Source: Suillus spraguei (taxonomy: Eukaryota > Basidiomycota > Agaricomycetes > Boletales > Suillaceae). Taken from it: DNA of 64,000 bases. Below the pieces are notes generated by a model. That model was given only the letters and a program-made list of their open reading frames with translations. It was not told the DNA's origin and did no database searches. The first letter of the stretch is position 1. Each line of letters opens with the position of its first letter. The DNA lies in the NCBI GenBank assembly GCA_016800925.1, contig JABCPU010000148.1, positions 1 through 64,000 on the forward strand, in the 5' to 3' direction. A program made the translations under genes and the position numbers. Of this stretch, positions 9,848 to 20,457 are shown piece by piece.

Positions 9848-10628
9848 ATGCTCATGTTGATCAAGACCAAGACACATGAAAACTATGGTGCAGGACTCCT
9901 ATGCTTCCATCAGTATTGCGACTCATGCTCAATACCAGAAAAGAGCAGAATGCCCACTTCAGATCAACTTCTTGCATCCTTTATCGCTTCTTGGGCTGGC
10001 AAGGTAGCCACGACAACAGCACAGAATTGGGTGGCCGGCTTGCACTTTTGGCACAATCTCCATGGGGCTCCATGGTTTGGACATGGCCTACTGTGTTCAG
10101 CCATGGCAGGCCTAGCCAAGGTGGTTCCTGAGTCATCAAAGTGCCCTTGTTGGCCCCCAGTCACACTCAAACACATGCATGCACTGTTCCGGGGGCTGGA
10201 CCTCTCAAACACCTTTGACGCAGCTGTATTTGCTGTTGCCTGCATGGCTTTTTGGTGTTGTTGCAGGTATGGGCTCATAACCCACTTTTGATGCCTTATA
10301 CTTAATGTTAGCAGACTCGGTGAACTTGTCATCAACTCTCTTACTCTTTTTGACTCAGACAAGCACATTTCTCGCTCGACTCTCATTTTTTGTCACTCGT
10401 TGCTGAATCAGATCCCATTTACCATCTTCTACATCCCATGGGCAAAAACAACACATGGCGAAGGTGCAGATATCGTAGCTTCGAAGGTTGACGACCGATG
10501 AACCCAGTTATGGTGCTTGACCATCACCTCTCATCAAACTCCAAGGTTCCTCCTACAGCTCCCCTCTTCGCATATGAGACAGCTGGAGGGGGATGGGCCC
10601 CAATGACCAGGCCTTGGCTCTTGGCATG
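9848..10628 (+). pseudogene. Tyrosine recombinase, N-terminal and central part
   Basis: The frame from 9848 has KTHENYGAGLLCFHQYCDS, QNWVAGLHFWHNLHGAPWFG, KHMHALFRGLDLSNTFDAAV and AFWCCCRYG. A shifted frame then gives SRLGELVINSLTLFDSDKHI with the probable first catalytic Arg, then HHLSSNSKVPPTAPLFAYET and MTRPWLLACV around 10522-10628. This order is that of DIRS-type YR proteins of Agaricomycetes. It is broken by frameshifts and a TGA near 10498, and it is interrupted by solo LTR 2. Confidence 0.8.
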
Positions 10629-11102
10629 TGTCACGAATTCCAAACTCAAATCATTATTCCTTTCTCAATTTCCCTAAAGCGTCTAAACCCAGCGCTAAGA
10701 CAAACCCAAATCCTATCGAAATCCCCATATCCGCTTCTATAACTGAACTTCCTGATGAAGAAGAAGAGATATTTTATGATACTATCGGATAAGATAAGAT
10801 AAGATAGTATCACGTGATCTTAGAATCTTCTAGAATATGATGTCATAACAATGTCACAACTATCACATCATACAATTCTCATTTCTATTTTATGATTGGC
10901 TAGTAGTTTCAAACTCAGTTTACATCTCAGTTTCAATAAGTGTATATAGTTAGCTAGTTTCGCTGTAGTAGTTCTTTAGTTCAAACCTCTTGTATCTACA
11001 TAGTAGCAATCCAAGATGTCCTTGCTCCTCTCTTTCCTTGTGACAACCTTTGTTTGAGTCCTAGTCTCTGCCCTTGCATTAATTTGTTTGTGGGTTGTGA
11101 CA
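10629..11102 (+). repeat. Solo LTR 2 (474 bp)
   Basis: Begins TGTCACGAATTCC and ends GGGTTGTGACA, flanked by GCATG (10624-10628) and GCACG (11103-11107), a 5-bp duplication with one later mismatch. Same family as solo LTR 1 but opposite in orientation and about 130 bp shorter. Contains ELPDEEEEIFYD, then GATAAGATAAGATAAGATAG around 10788-10807, and a CACGTG at 10812-10817. Confidence 0.9.
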
Positions 11103-11370
11103 GCACGTTGCAATCAAGTTTGGAGAGACACTGGCCTATCAGAGCTTATGGGTCACTGCTTTTGGATTGGGGGAGCATCGGAGCTGTTATTATGAGGCAT
11201 CCCTCCTGATGTAGTGGCTATGCAAGGGTGCTGGAAATCATGCACCTTTTTAGAGTACTGGCATAAGATAGAATCAATCTTACCTCTCTTTGTTACTTCA
11301 TCATTCACAGATGCTCACATCTCAATGGTACACTCATCAATGGACTTGTTTGCACACCATTACAAGTAGT
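11103..11370 (+). pseudogene. Tyrosine recombinase, C-terminal part
   Basis: Directly after solo LTR 2: CNQVWRDTG, LMGHCFWIGGASELLL, a TGA, GIPPDVVAMQGCWKSCTF, LEYWHKIESILPLF. The catalytic His (GHCF) and Tyr (EYW) are visible, but the H-x-x-R arginine is Trp (HCFW), a change that fits CGG to TGG. Relatives usually have QGRWKSR here; both arginines are Cys. The enzyme is therefore dead. Confidence 0.8.
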
Positions 11371-13323
11371 GTATTAGTTTTTCACTTATGAATGACTACT
11401 GTTCCCTCGCATGAACTCGTGACAAGGGGGAGTCATGGGCAACGGGTCATGACTGAGTTGTGAGCTGCATGCTTGGGTTGGGTAGTGTTGTGCACTCAGT
11501 TTTGTTGTCCCAAGCTACCTCACACTCAAGGATTTCGGTCTCAGGCTTTTACAGCCCTTTTGTCTCAGTCTGTGCTTTTTCTCAGAATGCCTTTGGTACT
11601 TCGTTTCAGAAAGTAGTCCAGGTTTCTCTTCCCCGAGATTTGGTTTGTCGTGTCTGGACTCGGGATTCACGTGACTCGAGAATGCACGTATCACGTGACT
11701 CACATGAAACATCTAAGTCAAAAGTTAAAACCAAAGCATTAGAAAACTAGCAGTCGCGGAAACAAGCGCAGACGGACACATCGGCGGAAGGCCAATCCAG
11801 AATGACCGGAAATTTCCCCCCCCCAAACTGGCAAATTCGTGTCCCTCATCCTACAGTATGAGGGATCTGCAAAACAATAGGTTATGTAAGCAAGCGTTGC
11901 CTATTGTTTTGCAGGCCTGTGTATCACCTTAGCGTACGAAGTCTATAGTAAGCTGCGACCAATGTCACAGGGTATTTCGTTGCGACGGTGCTTCGAATGC
12001 ATATCCCACTTTGTAAAGCATGAATGGCTTCGCTAATATATATCCTGTTGTCAATAAAATTTTGATGCTTCATTCAAGGTGACAAGGGTCTATGAATGAC
12101 CGTGTACGCAGTTTGAGCGGCGATTGCTCGTACCTTGAAATGACGAGCCGATGGAACCCTCGGGAATGATGGCGCAATATTTAATATTACCGGATGTCGG
12201 CAGTTTAGTTTTACCATTGGCAGACATATGAGTAGATATTTTACGGTACAAGTACGCTATGCGTTTGTTTACGGGTTCACTGTAACACCTAGGTGTGGCA
12301 TCTCAAAGCAAGGGTTTGGTACGGTATTACTTCGCGGAACATGTCCGAAACTTGCGTGCAACTCAACACTTACTAATTTCACTATGACGATCTTGTGACT
12401 GGCCATTCCATCTCTGCGTCCATAGTATTGCTCTAAAGAACCATAAGTCTTAGACGGTGCAGTGAACCACCTGCGTCAATTATGGCAATGTAGGTATGTA
12501 GTTACTTGACTGGAGTTGTCCAAGGAGCGCTCATCTTCTCCAAGACCACTTGATGATATTGTTTCTACCTCATCACCCACCACCTGCTAAAGTTCTCTGG
12601 TTTCTGTACTTGTTCTTCATAATGATCGTGCTTGTACGATACATCCACATGTTCGGCCCTATGAGCATCTTCCGGTTGAAGTACATTATCAAAACAGCCG
12701 CACTTCAGTCGTGCAGGAGCCTCCAGTATTCTGTCTTGCTACGACTTATCTGACACTGTCAATGGGATAAGGGGGGGTTCGAGAATGAACTGGTTCAGCA
12801 TTGAGCTTCCAACCAGAAAGGCCGATGACTTTTGCAGTGCCAAAGTACCTCTATAAGACCAAATGGCGCAACTTGGAACGAATGTTCAATTATCGAGCTT
12901 GGTGAAAGACCAAATAGCACCACCTATGATATAGTCTCCCTGAAAGTCTTCCGGGATAAGACATCACTCTGATTCTCACTGTACGTTTGGTGAACCAAGA
13001 ATTCAAATTTGTTTAATATCATGAGCAATGAATGTTTAACGTCCTGAAGAACAAAGATAATGAAAGGCTAATAAGCAACATCGAGACTCGACGAAGAGAA
13101 GACAGCGTAGAAGATAATAACTGGTCCACTGACCGACCAATCCTTTGACCATGCATCATGCAGTTGTTCCGAATCCGAGAAAGTGAGACACAAGAACAAA
13201 AACAAATTCACAGATCGCTACAACAGCGAAACATCCCATACAGAACAAGACTCGCGGGGTACGTACACACCCTGCACGACAACAAAGCCCTTCTCTGGCG
13301 AGTCAGCGACCCAGGTCTTCTCT
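11371..13323. other. No gene recognised
   Basis: Includes the probable 3' flank of the DIRS-like element (11.4-11.7 kb, with CACGTG motifs near 11669 and 11692), then ordinary intergenic DNA. The 67-codon frame at 12550 has hydrophobic stretches but no further support. 13140-13323 is the 3' flank of the P450 gene. Confidence 0.5.
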
Positions 13324-15813
13324 TCAAGTCCTCCGTTTGAATACCAGGGGAAGGCGGGTTGGTCTAAACAGCCATCAGCATTTCATATTACAGGATTATA
13401 AGTTCAACGTACGCTAAAGTGAGTATGCTTTGTGCATAAAGTACTCTCGCCTTGCGCTGCTCATACGTCTCGCCAGCAAATTGTGGCTCGTCCTTGATCG
13501 AAATGGTATATTGTGAAATCAAAATAGTGAGAACAGCTGCTCCTTCGGTTTCCGAGAACCTAGGCAAATTCAAATGGATGACCAAGAACATTGACAATAT
13601 GCTCACTTTCTTCCTACACACCCTCTATAGCCTTCATTTACATGGGCGTCTTCAAGTTCGTTCTGAGTAAGATGTTAAGACACTCACCACTACTGAAGGC
13701 AAGGAATGCATCTCGGTTCCAGTCACCCAAGAATCGTTCGGGTTTAAACGTGAATGGATCTTCCCAGTACTTGGCTGCAGTCATGCGCGATGTTGTTATT
13801 GTGTCTCTTTGCATCTGGCAAGTATCTTACGATTGTAGTGAAGCGCAGGCATGTCCACTGAGAGATTCAATCCCGCAGGCACAACGACTGTTTTCAGCGT
13901 CCCATTCACATCTGTGAGGGTGAAGGTCGTGTCTTCGGCACTTGTCTTTGGCACAGTGGAAACCTGCGCCTGAAGTTAACAAAATCACCGAGATATTCGT
14001 TCTACTAACATACAGGAGGGAACATCCGCAATGTTTCGTTGAACACGCTGCCATGACGTCAGCCCATAACCCGGTCAATTTAGAGGCAAACTGACGCGGA
14101 AGAGTAGGCCAATGACGGCATATCATCATAAGTCTGTCAAAAACATTGTGAGCCTAGCTGTATAGCTTCCTGTAATTCAGGGGTCCATACAGGAATTCTT
14201 CCATCAGGCAGTACACGCTTGATGTGTTGGTACATTTCTTCTTGCTTATCAGGATGTAAAGCCAACAGTGCGAACGCAAAAGAAAGCGTGTGGGCTGTCG
14301 TCTGCAAGTTGTCAGTGCAAGGCAAAAGTGTGAAAGGGGTGTAGTACCTCGTGTCCCGCGACCAAAAATATAAAGATGTTGCCTGTTTGACAATGTCGTC
14401 ATGTTCTTGCTACAGAGTCTGAAATCGTAGCCTACCAATTAATTCGCTGTCGCTTAACTTTACTTCATCCTTTGATAAATTATCATTGTCATTTGCGGAC
14501 AACAAACTCGATAATAGGTCGTTATTGTCTTCTTTGTGCTGGGATCCCTGTCGTTCGTGGATCATCTCTGTAAGGTATCGCTACAAAAGGGGGTCATTAA
14601 ACATGTAAGTGACCAGCCACAATTATGGTACAAACATGTAATTCATCGAAGGCAAGCCCTGTACGCCTGAAACGTTGAGTGAGCCCCATGGCCCATCTAG
14701 GTACTAATAACTTAATGATGAGGTTCTGTGTTACTGTGTGTAGAGCATCTTTGAAAGTGAGCTGGTGTCCGAGTGGGACAACAGCGTTCTCTGTCCAGGA
14801 TACAGGACGACCAAAACCTATAACGAATTGACCATGTTGACAGCTACTTGTTGATAACGCGGATCATGCTCACCTGCAGCCCCGATCACGAACAGGGCGA
14901 TCTGTTGATCCGAATAAAATTAAAGAAGCGCAGAGGTGGCGCCAAGAGCTCTTACTGGCAAAGTCAGATCTACAGAGTGATTGACAACCACTTCTTCTTG
15001 TCCAGCCCACATTGTATCAAACAGGTCGAGCATGATCTGTGTTGTTGCATCCCAGACCAATCTATTGTTCCTCTTCAAGTTGTAAGTTAGGATAGCTCCA
15101 CCATACGCATGAACATCAGTTACTGACTTCTGAAAACGCAGGTGCAACGATCTTGCGGTAACGCTTCCACTCATCGCCTTCGGAAGCAACGATGTTTGCA
15201 CCAAAGAAATTTACTATGGCGTATTGGGCAAGAGGTTTCGGGAAACGTCCTCCACGAGACCAGACAATGTCCTTTGACACGATTAATCAAATGGTCAACC
15301 TTTCAAAGCAGAAATGGACGGATATACCTTAATCACATTAACATCTGCTATCAACAATGATCCCGTTGCTTTCGGCCAACATGCCACCTAAAACCATTAG
15401 CCCCTGCCACGCTACGTGTTGCAAGCAACTTACAGAAGAAATTACATCGAGACCCCTCTCCGCAAAGGCTTCCGAAATTCCGTCAACCAGGGAAAATGAA
15501 CCAACATGACAAATGAAATGTTCGACGTACGATCATGCTTCGACAGCCAAAAATGATCATGACCCAAGGTTAACAAGGGGGTCGGGGGAAACAGGTTTCC
15601 GAGCACACTTGAGGAACTGAGAATTGTTCTGTATCCTGGAAGATAACTATGCAGGATAATTAGTTCTATGTAAGTAATTCAATAAAACGGGGAAACTCAC
15701 TGAATACTTGCCAATAGTCGACGGAAGTCCAAGAAAAGCTGTAATGCGCGCAGTGCAGCCACTGAACCCACTAATATTGAAATGGTCTCCAACGACAAAC
15801 CAGTGACAATCAT
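13324..15813 (-). CDS. Cytochrome P450 monooxygenase (multi-intron)
   Basis: A haem-thiolate monooxygenase, probably ER-anchored. The start ATG at 15813 gives MIVTGLSLETISILVGSVAA, a hydrophobic N-terminal anchor. Following exons read VLGNLFPPTPLLTLGHDHFW, RGLDVISS, GANIVASEGDEWKRYRKIVA (C-helix WxxxR region) and FGRPVSWTENAVVPLG. The I-helix is FLVAGHETTAHTLSFAFA (A-G-x-E-T-T, split by an intron), followed by NETLRMFPP (ExxR), PALHYNRKYWEDPFTFKPER and the haem loop FSSGYRGCVGRKF (FxxGxRxCxG with the Cys ligand). It ends LPLVFKRRT with TGA at 13324-13326. Ten or more short introns; the ExxR and haem-loop exons join with clean GT-AG sites. All key motifs are intact, so the gene looks functional. 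The closest resemblance I recall is basidiomycete CYP5150-like enzymes, but subfamily and substrate cannot be set. Confidence 0.87.
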
Positions 15814-16820
15814 GTTTGCAAGGTGTTGGAAATGAAGACGTCGTGAGCACACAACCCACTACACTGCACCCTTGCAGATCTATCATATACACAGCCTATT
15901 TCAAATCCGGTTTTTGGACTATCATTTTTACCGTGAGCAGACCGGCGGCTCAGACCATACCTTCCGACGGATGGCAAGCACCACCGTGGAAGTCGGAATA
16001 GACTCTGGTGGTGCGACATGTTATGGCCAGTCGAGAACTGCAGGCACTTGGGCAGAAGCCGCCGGAACATATATAGATCAATTCCATCGGCGACAGGCGT
16101 GTGCAAGGATCGAGTGATCAAGTGACCCAGAAAAGGACAGTAGGTTGCATGAGCACACTAAATCAGTATGTATGATGGAATTGCATTGGTCACCCTAAGT
16201 ATTCTTGAATCCACACCACGACGCACTTGCGTGTTAGCGTATTAAAAAATCGACGACATGAGCGTACAGCAAAGGATAATGATATTATAGGGATTGCTGA
16301 AATCTGGAGTGAGGAGGTTACCAAGCAATTTCGGGATCTAAATTCTCTCCCAAGAGACGATTGAGGGAGTGGGAAACGGCCATCCCGGCCTCTCATCACA
16401 TCAGGTGGATGTTCGGTGTAAGAAAAGCTTTTTTGACCCCATGGAAATTTGGAGCGTGGTGTTTGGTGGAATCGTGATGACAGCTTGCAACATCAAGGGA
16501 GAAAAGGCGGTCATTATATAATAAAACCGTGTAACCAGTATTAATGGTGGTAGTGCTGCATTGATAAACCATCGGCATTAGTGAGCTGGTTGTACGGACA
16601 GACGGACTTACAATACTGAAATCTATGCTCACTCGGCCAGTACACGTCAATTTTTGGACGGAACTGTGAAATAAGATGCCCTTGGTTCAAAATTATTGTG
16701 GGGAGATACCTGCATAGGAAGATAGGTCATAAATGGCTAAACCATCGAGATGGGCGGAAATTTCAGGAATGATTCGGTAGTGCTTATCTCCGGTATAAGA
16801 ACAGTGAACCACACCATACA
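15814..16820. other. Intergenic; promoter side of the P450 gene
   Basis: Only short shadow frames in all six phases. No TATA box or regulatory motif could be placed with confidence. The right part leads into the WD40 pseudogene. Confidence 0.4.
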
Positions 16821-18425
16821 ATGGAAGGTAATACCGGCCAGGTAAATGGTGTTGTATATTTGCACGATGGATGTCACATCCTCATATGTTCGAGGGGCTG
16901 ACTTGGACCTAGAGAGTGGCACGCAGATAGGAGGAAACCGGCAAGACAAAACTGACAGAGTATCTATATTGCCCGACGAGGGTAATGCAGCGCTGGCCAT
17001 GGCATTGTCTCCAAATGACGAAACAATTGTATGCACAAGCGGGAATGACGTATGGTTATGGAACGTCAAGACGAAAAAAGTCGTTGCCAAATGGAACTGG
17101 CAGGACACACCAATGGTGTGGGTCTGTTGTCCTGGAATGGTGATGGTAATAAAGTGCTGAGCGGATCCTGGGATGGGACGGTGAGAGTGAAACCAGGCAC
17201 GAGGCTCTGGCATGTGTTGACGGTGATATCACAACGACCGATGGAAAAATTTACAGTAATATTCATGATTTCAATTTTGTCAGGGACGTGGACACCATGT
17301 ATAGACCTCGGCCCCATTAGGATATTTAACACAGCCACTTGGGACACACAAGCCTTGTCACCTCCATCTCCTTGCCTCAGAACGAACGCCTCTTTGCAAG
17401 TGTATCATCGGATCACACAGCGCATTTGCGAAATCTCAACATCAACCTGCAAGTCGGACCTTCCCTCCAACACGAGGGTCAATTACAATACACTGATGGA
17501 AACGTACCAATCAGTAGTTACTGGTCAAAATCAAAATGCGTACGTACGGAACATTCATTCACGCCATTCTCAAAAAAGCAGGCTTCGAACCTCTTTACCT
17601 GATGAAATCTCATGTTTTTCAGTTAAAACTACGCTCATCCCTTATTTGCAGGTCGCAGCTCGAGACTCGTTTATGGGGGACGATGAACTTCCGCCAGGCT
17701 TTTTCGACGACGTGACATATGCATATGGTGCTCATAATGTGCGTCATCAGCATCTTTAATCGGTTCCTATTCTGACCTCTTGATCTCAGTCCTCCAGACA
17801 CGGTAGCTATCACCATTCCTCTACCCGCCGTCCTCGCCCTCTAGCATCCTCTTTCTGGAGTGCGAGTGCCTTAGGTCGCCTTTCCCCCGTTCTCACTGTA
17901 ATATCGATGATACAAGCGAACTCTAGCAACGCCCCAGGTGGTCTATCTTCGAAGTTGCTGCAGTAAAGTATTTGTTTCTTCACGTGCATCCCAATCGTTG
18001 AGGTTCAATGATTTCTGACCAGGTTATATTTACTACTCCACCGCCGCCACACAAAACACAGCAAACGCAATTACGTGACCAGGGGTCGTCTATTATACCG
18101 CCTGCTCCAGGTACTACTACTGCACCACCTCCAAGACATACACATTCACTACCCGATTGTTGAGACATCTGGTGCTTTTTGTCTGCTGCGCATCTGCTCA
18201 ACACGCCGATGCCAATGCACAACCAACATAGCACCAGCAAGGCCAACCCCAAGGTCAAGTTCATGCCTAGCTGTCATCATCACAAGATCAACCTCCCGCC
18301 CCCTCGACGTCTGCAACACCTAGTGTTCTCGATGTTCGTGCTGCCTCGCCAGTTGCAGCAAACGGGTAGTCACAATCCTTTCCATATTGCGAGCTTGTTT
18401 TATTGTTTTCATGCCGTTGGGCGTT
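16821..18425 (+). pseudogene. WD40-repeat protein of the NWD/WD40 expansion family, multiply broken
   Basis: Starts MEGNTGQVNGVVYLHDG, a WD repeat entry. The repeats GNAALAMALSPNDETIVCTS..VWLWNVKTKKVVAKW, GHTNGVGLLSWNGDGNKVLS with SWDGTVRV, and HTSLVTSISLPQNERLFASV follow in alternating frames. The tail (ELPPGFFDDV, SRHGSYHHSSTRRPRPLASS, QGQPQGQVHA, PPAPSTSATP) is the Ser/Pro-rich end typical of this mushroom family. At least three frameshifts and several stops (TGA, TAG) make it dead. It resembles the extra copies that commonly surround such paralogues. The N-terminal boundary is uncertain. Confidence 0.75.
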
Positions 18426-19379
18426 AACATTGTAGTATGTGGACACTTGTCTCATATTTGCATCTGATTCTTTTGCGATTCGTGTTATCCTCGTTGTTCA
18501 CGTTAAGAACTTCCTCGATAGCAGGTTGCCTTCAATGCTATACTGTGAAACCTCGATTTTCATCTCAAGGAGCCGCTAGAAGCATGTCCTAGTTGGGAAT
18601 TCCGGTGCTTCACATCTTGTGCACCAGTCGTCCCGTCTGTATATTCTCTGACAAGCAAAACATCACCGTCCAGTAATGAAGGGTCCGATGACCGACGTCA
18701 AAGGTAATTTGCAGAGAAAGAAAAGAAAGCACGACATATATATGTGGTCTGCACATTATGTTCGATGATTGACCCAATAATGGGCTTCATCGTGAAATAG
18801 AGCTAGACAGGACGAAGAGACAAGCGATTGGTGTCGGCGAAAACCTCTGTGCTTGACATGTGCCTTTGTTGAACGCTGGAACCTTCTAATCCACGAAAGA
18901 GATTGAGAGTGTTGATCATAATTTCAATTCACTGGGAAATGAACATATGCGGACTGCTTGCTAGACTTGGTGATTCGATGATCGATGACCTTCGAATGCG
19001 GTGGTCAGGCAAGCACTGGATCATCATGGTCGAGATCTTCATAAGTTAATGTAGCACGTTTTCACTTGAGGTTGGACAAGAGAAACCGGACACGGCATAT
19101 GCTATTCAACCTGGACTCAGTGTAATATTTGAATAACCATCAGTATTCAACGCCTCAAGGTACAACTGCACAAAGAATGCTGAAACGACAGCACTAGTAC
19201 TCACTGGATGGCAAGCGAACATAGAATCAGAAAAACAGCGTTAGATGGTGGAAAAAGCAGTGTAGTGCCATATTTTTTAAAAGATATGCATGCATCATAC
19301 CGTATCGTCATAATATCCATGGTGACCACGCGCAGAGCATGCGACAATGCAGGATTAGCAAGTGGAGGTGGATATGAGT
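18426..19379. other. Intergenic; no gene recognised
   Basis: Between the WD40 pseudogene and the 3' end of the eS19 gene. No coding pattern in any frame beyond short shadows. Confidence 0.5.
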
Positions 19380-19982
19380 TCACTCTTCTTCCTCCTCTTC
19401 CTCCTCCTCCTCTTCGCCTTCCTCCTCTTCATCCTCCTCCTCCTTAGCAGCCTCAACGACAGCAGTTGCAATACGGTCCAAATCCCGCTGGCCGTCTTGG
19501 CTTATCCGTCGTCCACCATTGTCGGTCTGCTCCAAGACACCAATCTTCTCTAGTGATTGACAAACTTTTCTTTGGACGGAGGCAGAGGAGTCGGCGTGGT
19601 GTGATGGGCGGTTGCCGCGTCTGTTGCGGCCACCATGAAGTTTTGTCAATGCACCGATACCGACGTCTTTGCGGAGGTAGATGTGTCGTGCAACAGCAGC
19701 TGATTATGATCGCTCTTTAGATTTGTTCTCTGGTGAAATGTTACTGAGCGCAACGCACCTGCACGGACGTAGTACCAGTCTGGGTCGTAAGGTGCGAGCT
19801 CCTTGAAAGACCCGGTTTTAACGATGTCAACCCATGTGGGGACCTCAAGCTTTCCCGACCGCTTGAGATGGGAAGCATATGCAACAATGAAAGCCTCAGC
19901 ACTGAAAGTGATATTCAGGATTAGATCATGGGCCGATTCGATACAAATTAATTACATACCTGATATCTCTTACTCCTGGCAT
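19380..19982 (-). CDS. RPS19: 40S ribosomal protein S19 (eS19)
   Basis: A component of the small ribosomal subunit head, needed for 18S rRNA 3' maturation. Exons: 19960-19982 (MPGVRDIS), 19759-19901 ([45 protein letters not shown]) and 19380-19699 ([71 protein letters not shown]). Exon joins keep frame with GT-AG sites and give 161 residues. Family members are about 143-150; the extra length is a C-terminal run of almost only Glu and Asp, encoded by a CTC/CTT triplet tract (about 19383-19443 on the plus strand). Very sure of identity; the acidic tail is unusual. Confidence 0.95.
19383..19443. repeat. CTC/CTT triplet microsatellite in the eS19 coding region
   Basis: Plus-strand TTCCTCCTC-type repeats that read as Glu codons (GAG/GAA) on the minus strand. 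They form the acidic C-terminal tail of eS19. Confidence 0.85.
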
Positions 19983-20457
19983 GTTGGATAGCGGGAAGGA
20001 CGACCGTGAATAACCTTGAGGAAAGTAACGCGGAACGTTTCGCGCGACGGTTGGCGGCTTGTGTACGACTCTGGGAATTAGAGTTCAGTACTGAGTTCAA
20101 ATTCAGCCACCGCTGTGCAGTTCTGAGATTAGTCAGCAAGTCTGCGATTACTTCGCGTCTACGATGACTCGGATGAGAAACATAATTCCATTCAGCTAGA
20201 CTCGACACATTGATGACGGTCGTTGGAAGGTCGACAGAAGATTGAGCAGCTTGCTATCCGACGACATGATTTACCGTCATTTTCATGGCAGAAGATTATC
20301 AATGTTATAGGCGTGTTGTTCGCAACTTGGATATTTCTGCAAACGTTTTGGTACACGTTGCGTTCGAATAAACCCCATTTGATCTGACTGGCAGGTTTTT
20401 ACTCATCGACCGCCACGACTTCAAGAAGAAGATCAAATTTCTGCTTATGTAAACCGG

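Larger units (their letters stand above)
5998..11370 (+). mobile_element. DIRS-like tyrosine-recombinase retroelement, degenerate and nested with two LTRs
   Basis: Plus-strand pieces appear in the order gag-like ORF, CCHC zinc knuckle, reverse transcriptase, RNase H, tyrosine recombinase, which is the DIRS arrangement (recombinase instead of a DDE integrase). All pieces carry frameshifts or stops. Two solo LTRs of another family split it, at 8900-9503 and 10629-11102; removing them rejoins the protein homology on both sides. Outer boundaries are set from coding homology only, because I could not identify the split or inverted terminal repeats expected of DIRS elements. Confidence 0.75.

Noticed and set aside
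8900..11102. The two LTRs as the two ends of one retrotransposon
   Set aside because: They are in opposite orientation and each has its own 5-bp target duplication; the sequence between them is the tyrosine recombinase of another element.
13591..13917. 108-codon plus-strand frame
   Set aside because: Antisense of the P450 haem-loop and ExxR-side exons.
19383..19443. Regular CTC/CTT tract as a CRISPR-like array
   Set aside because: A triplet microsatellite in a coding exon, no spacers; the genome is eukaryotic.
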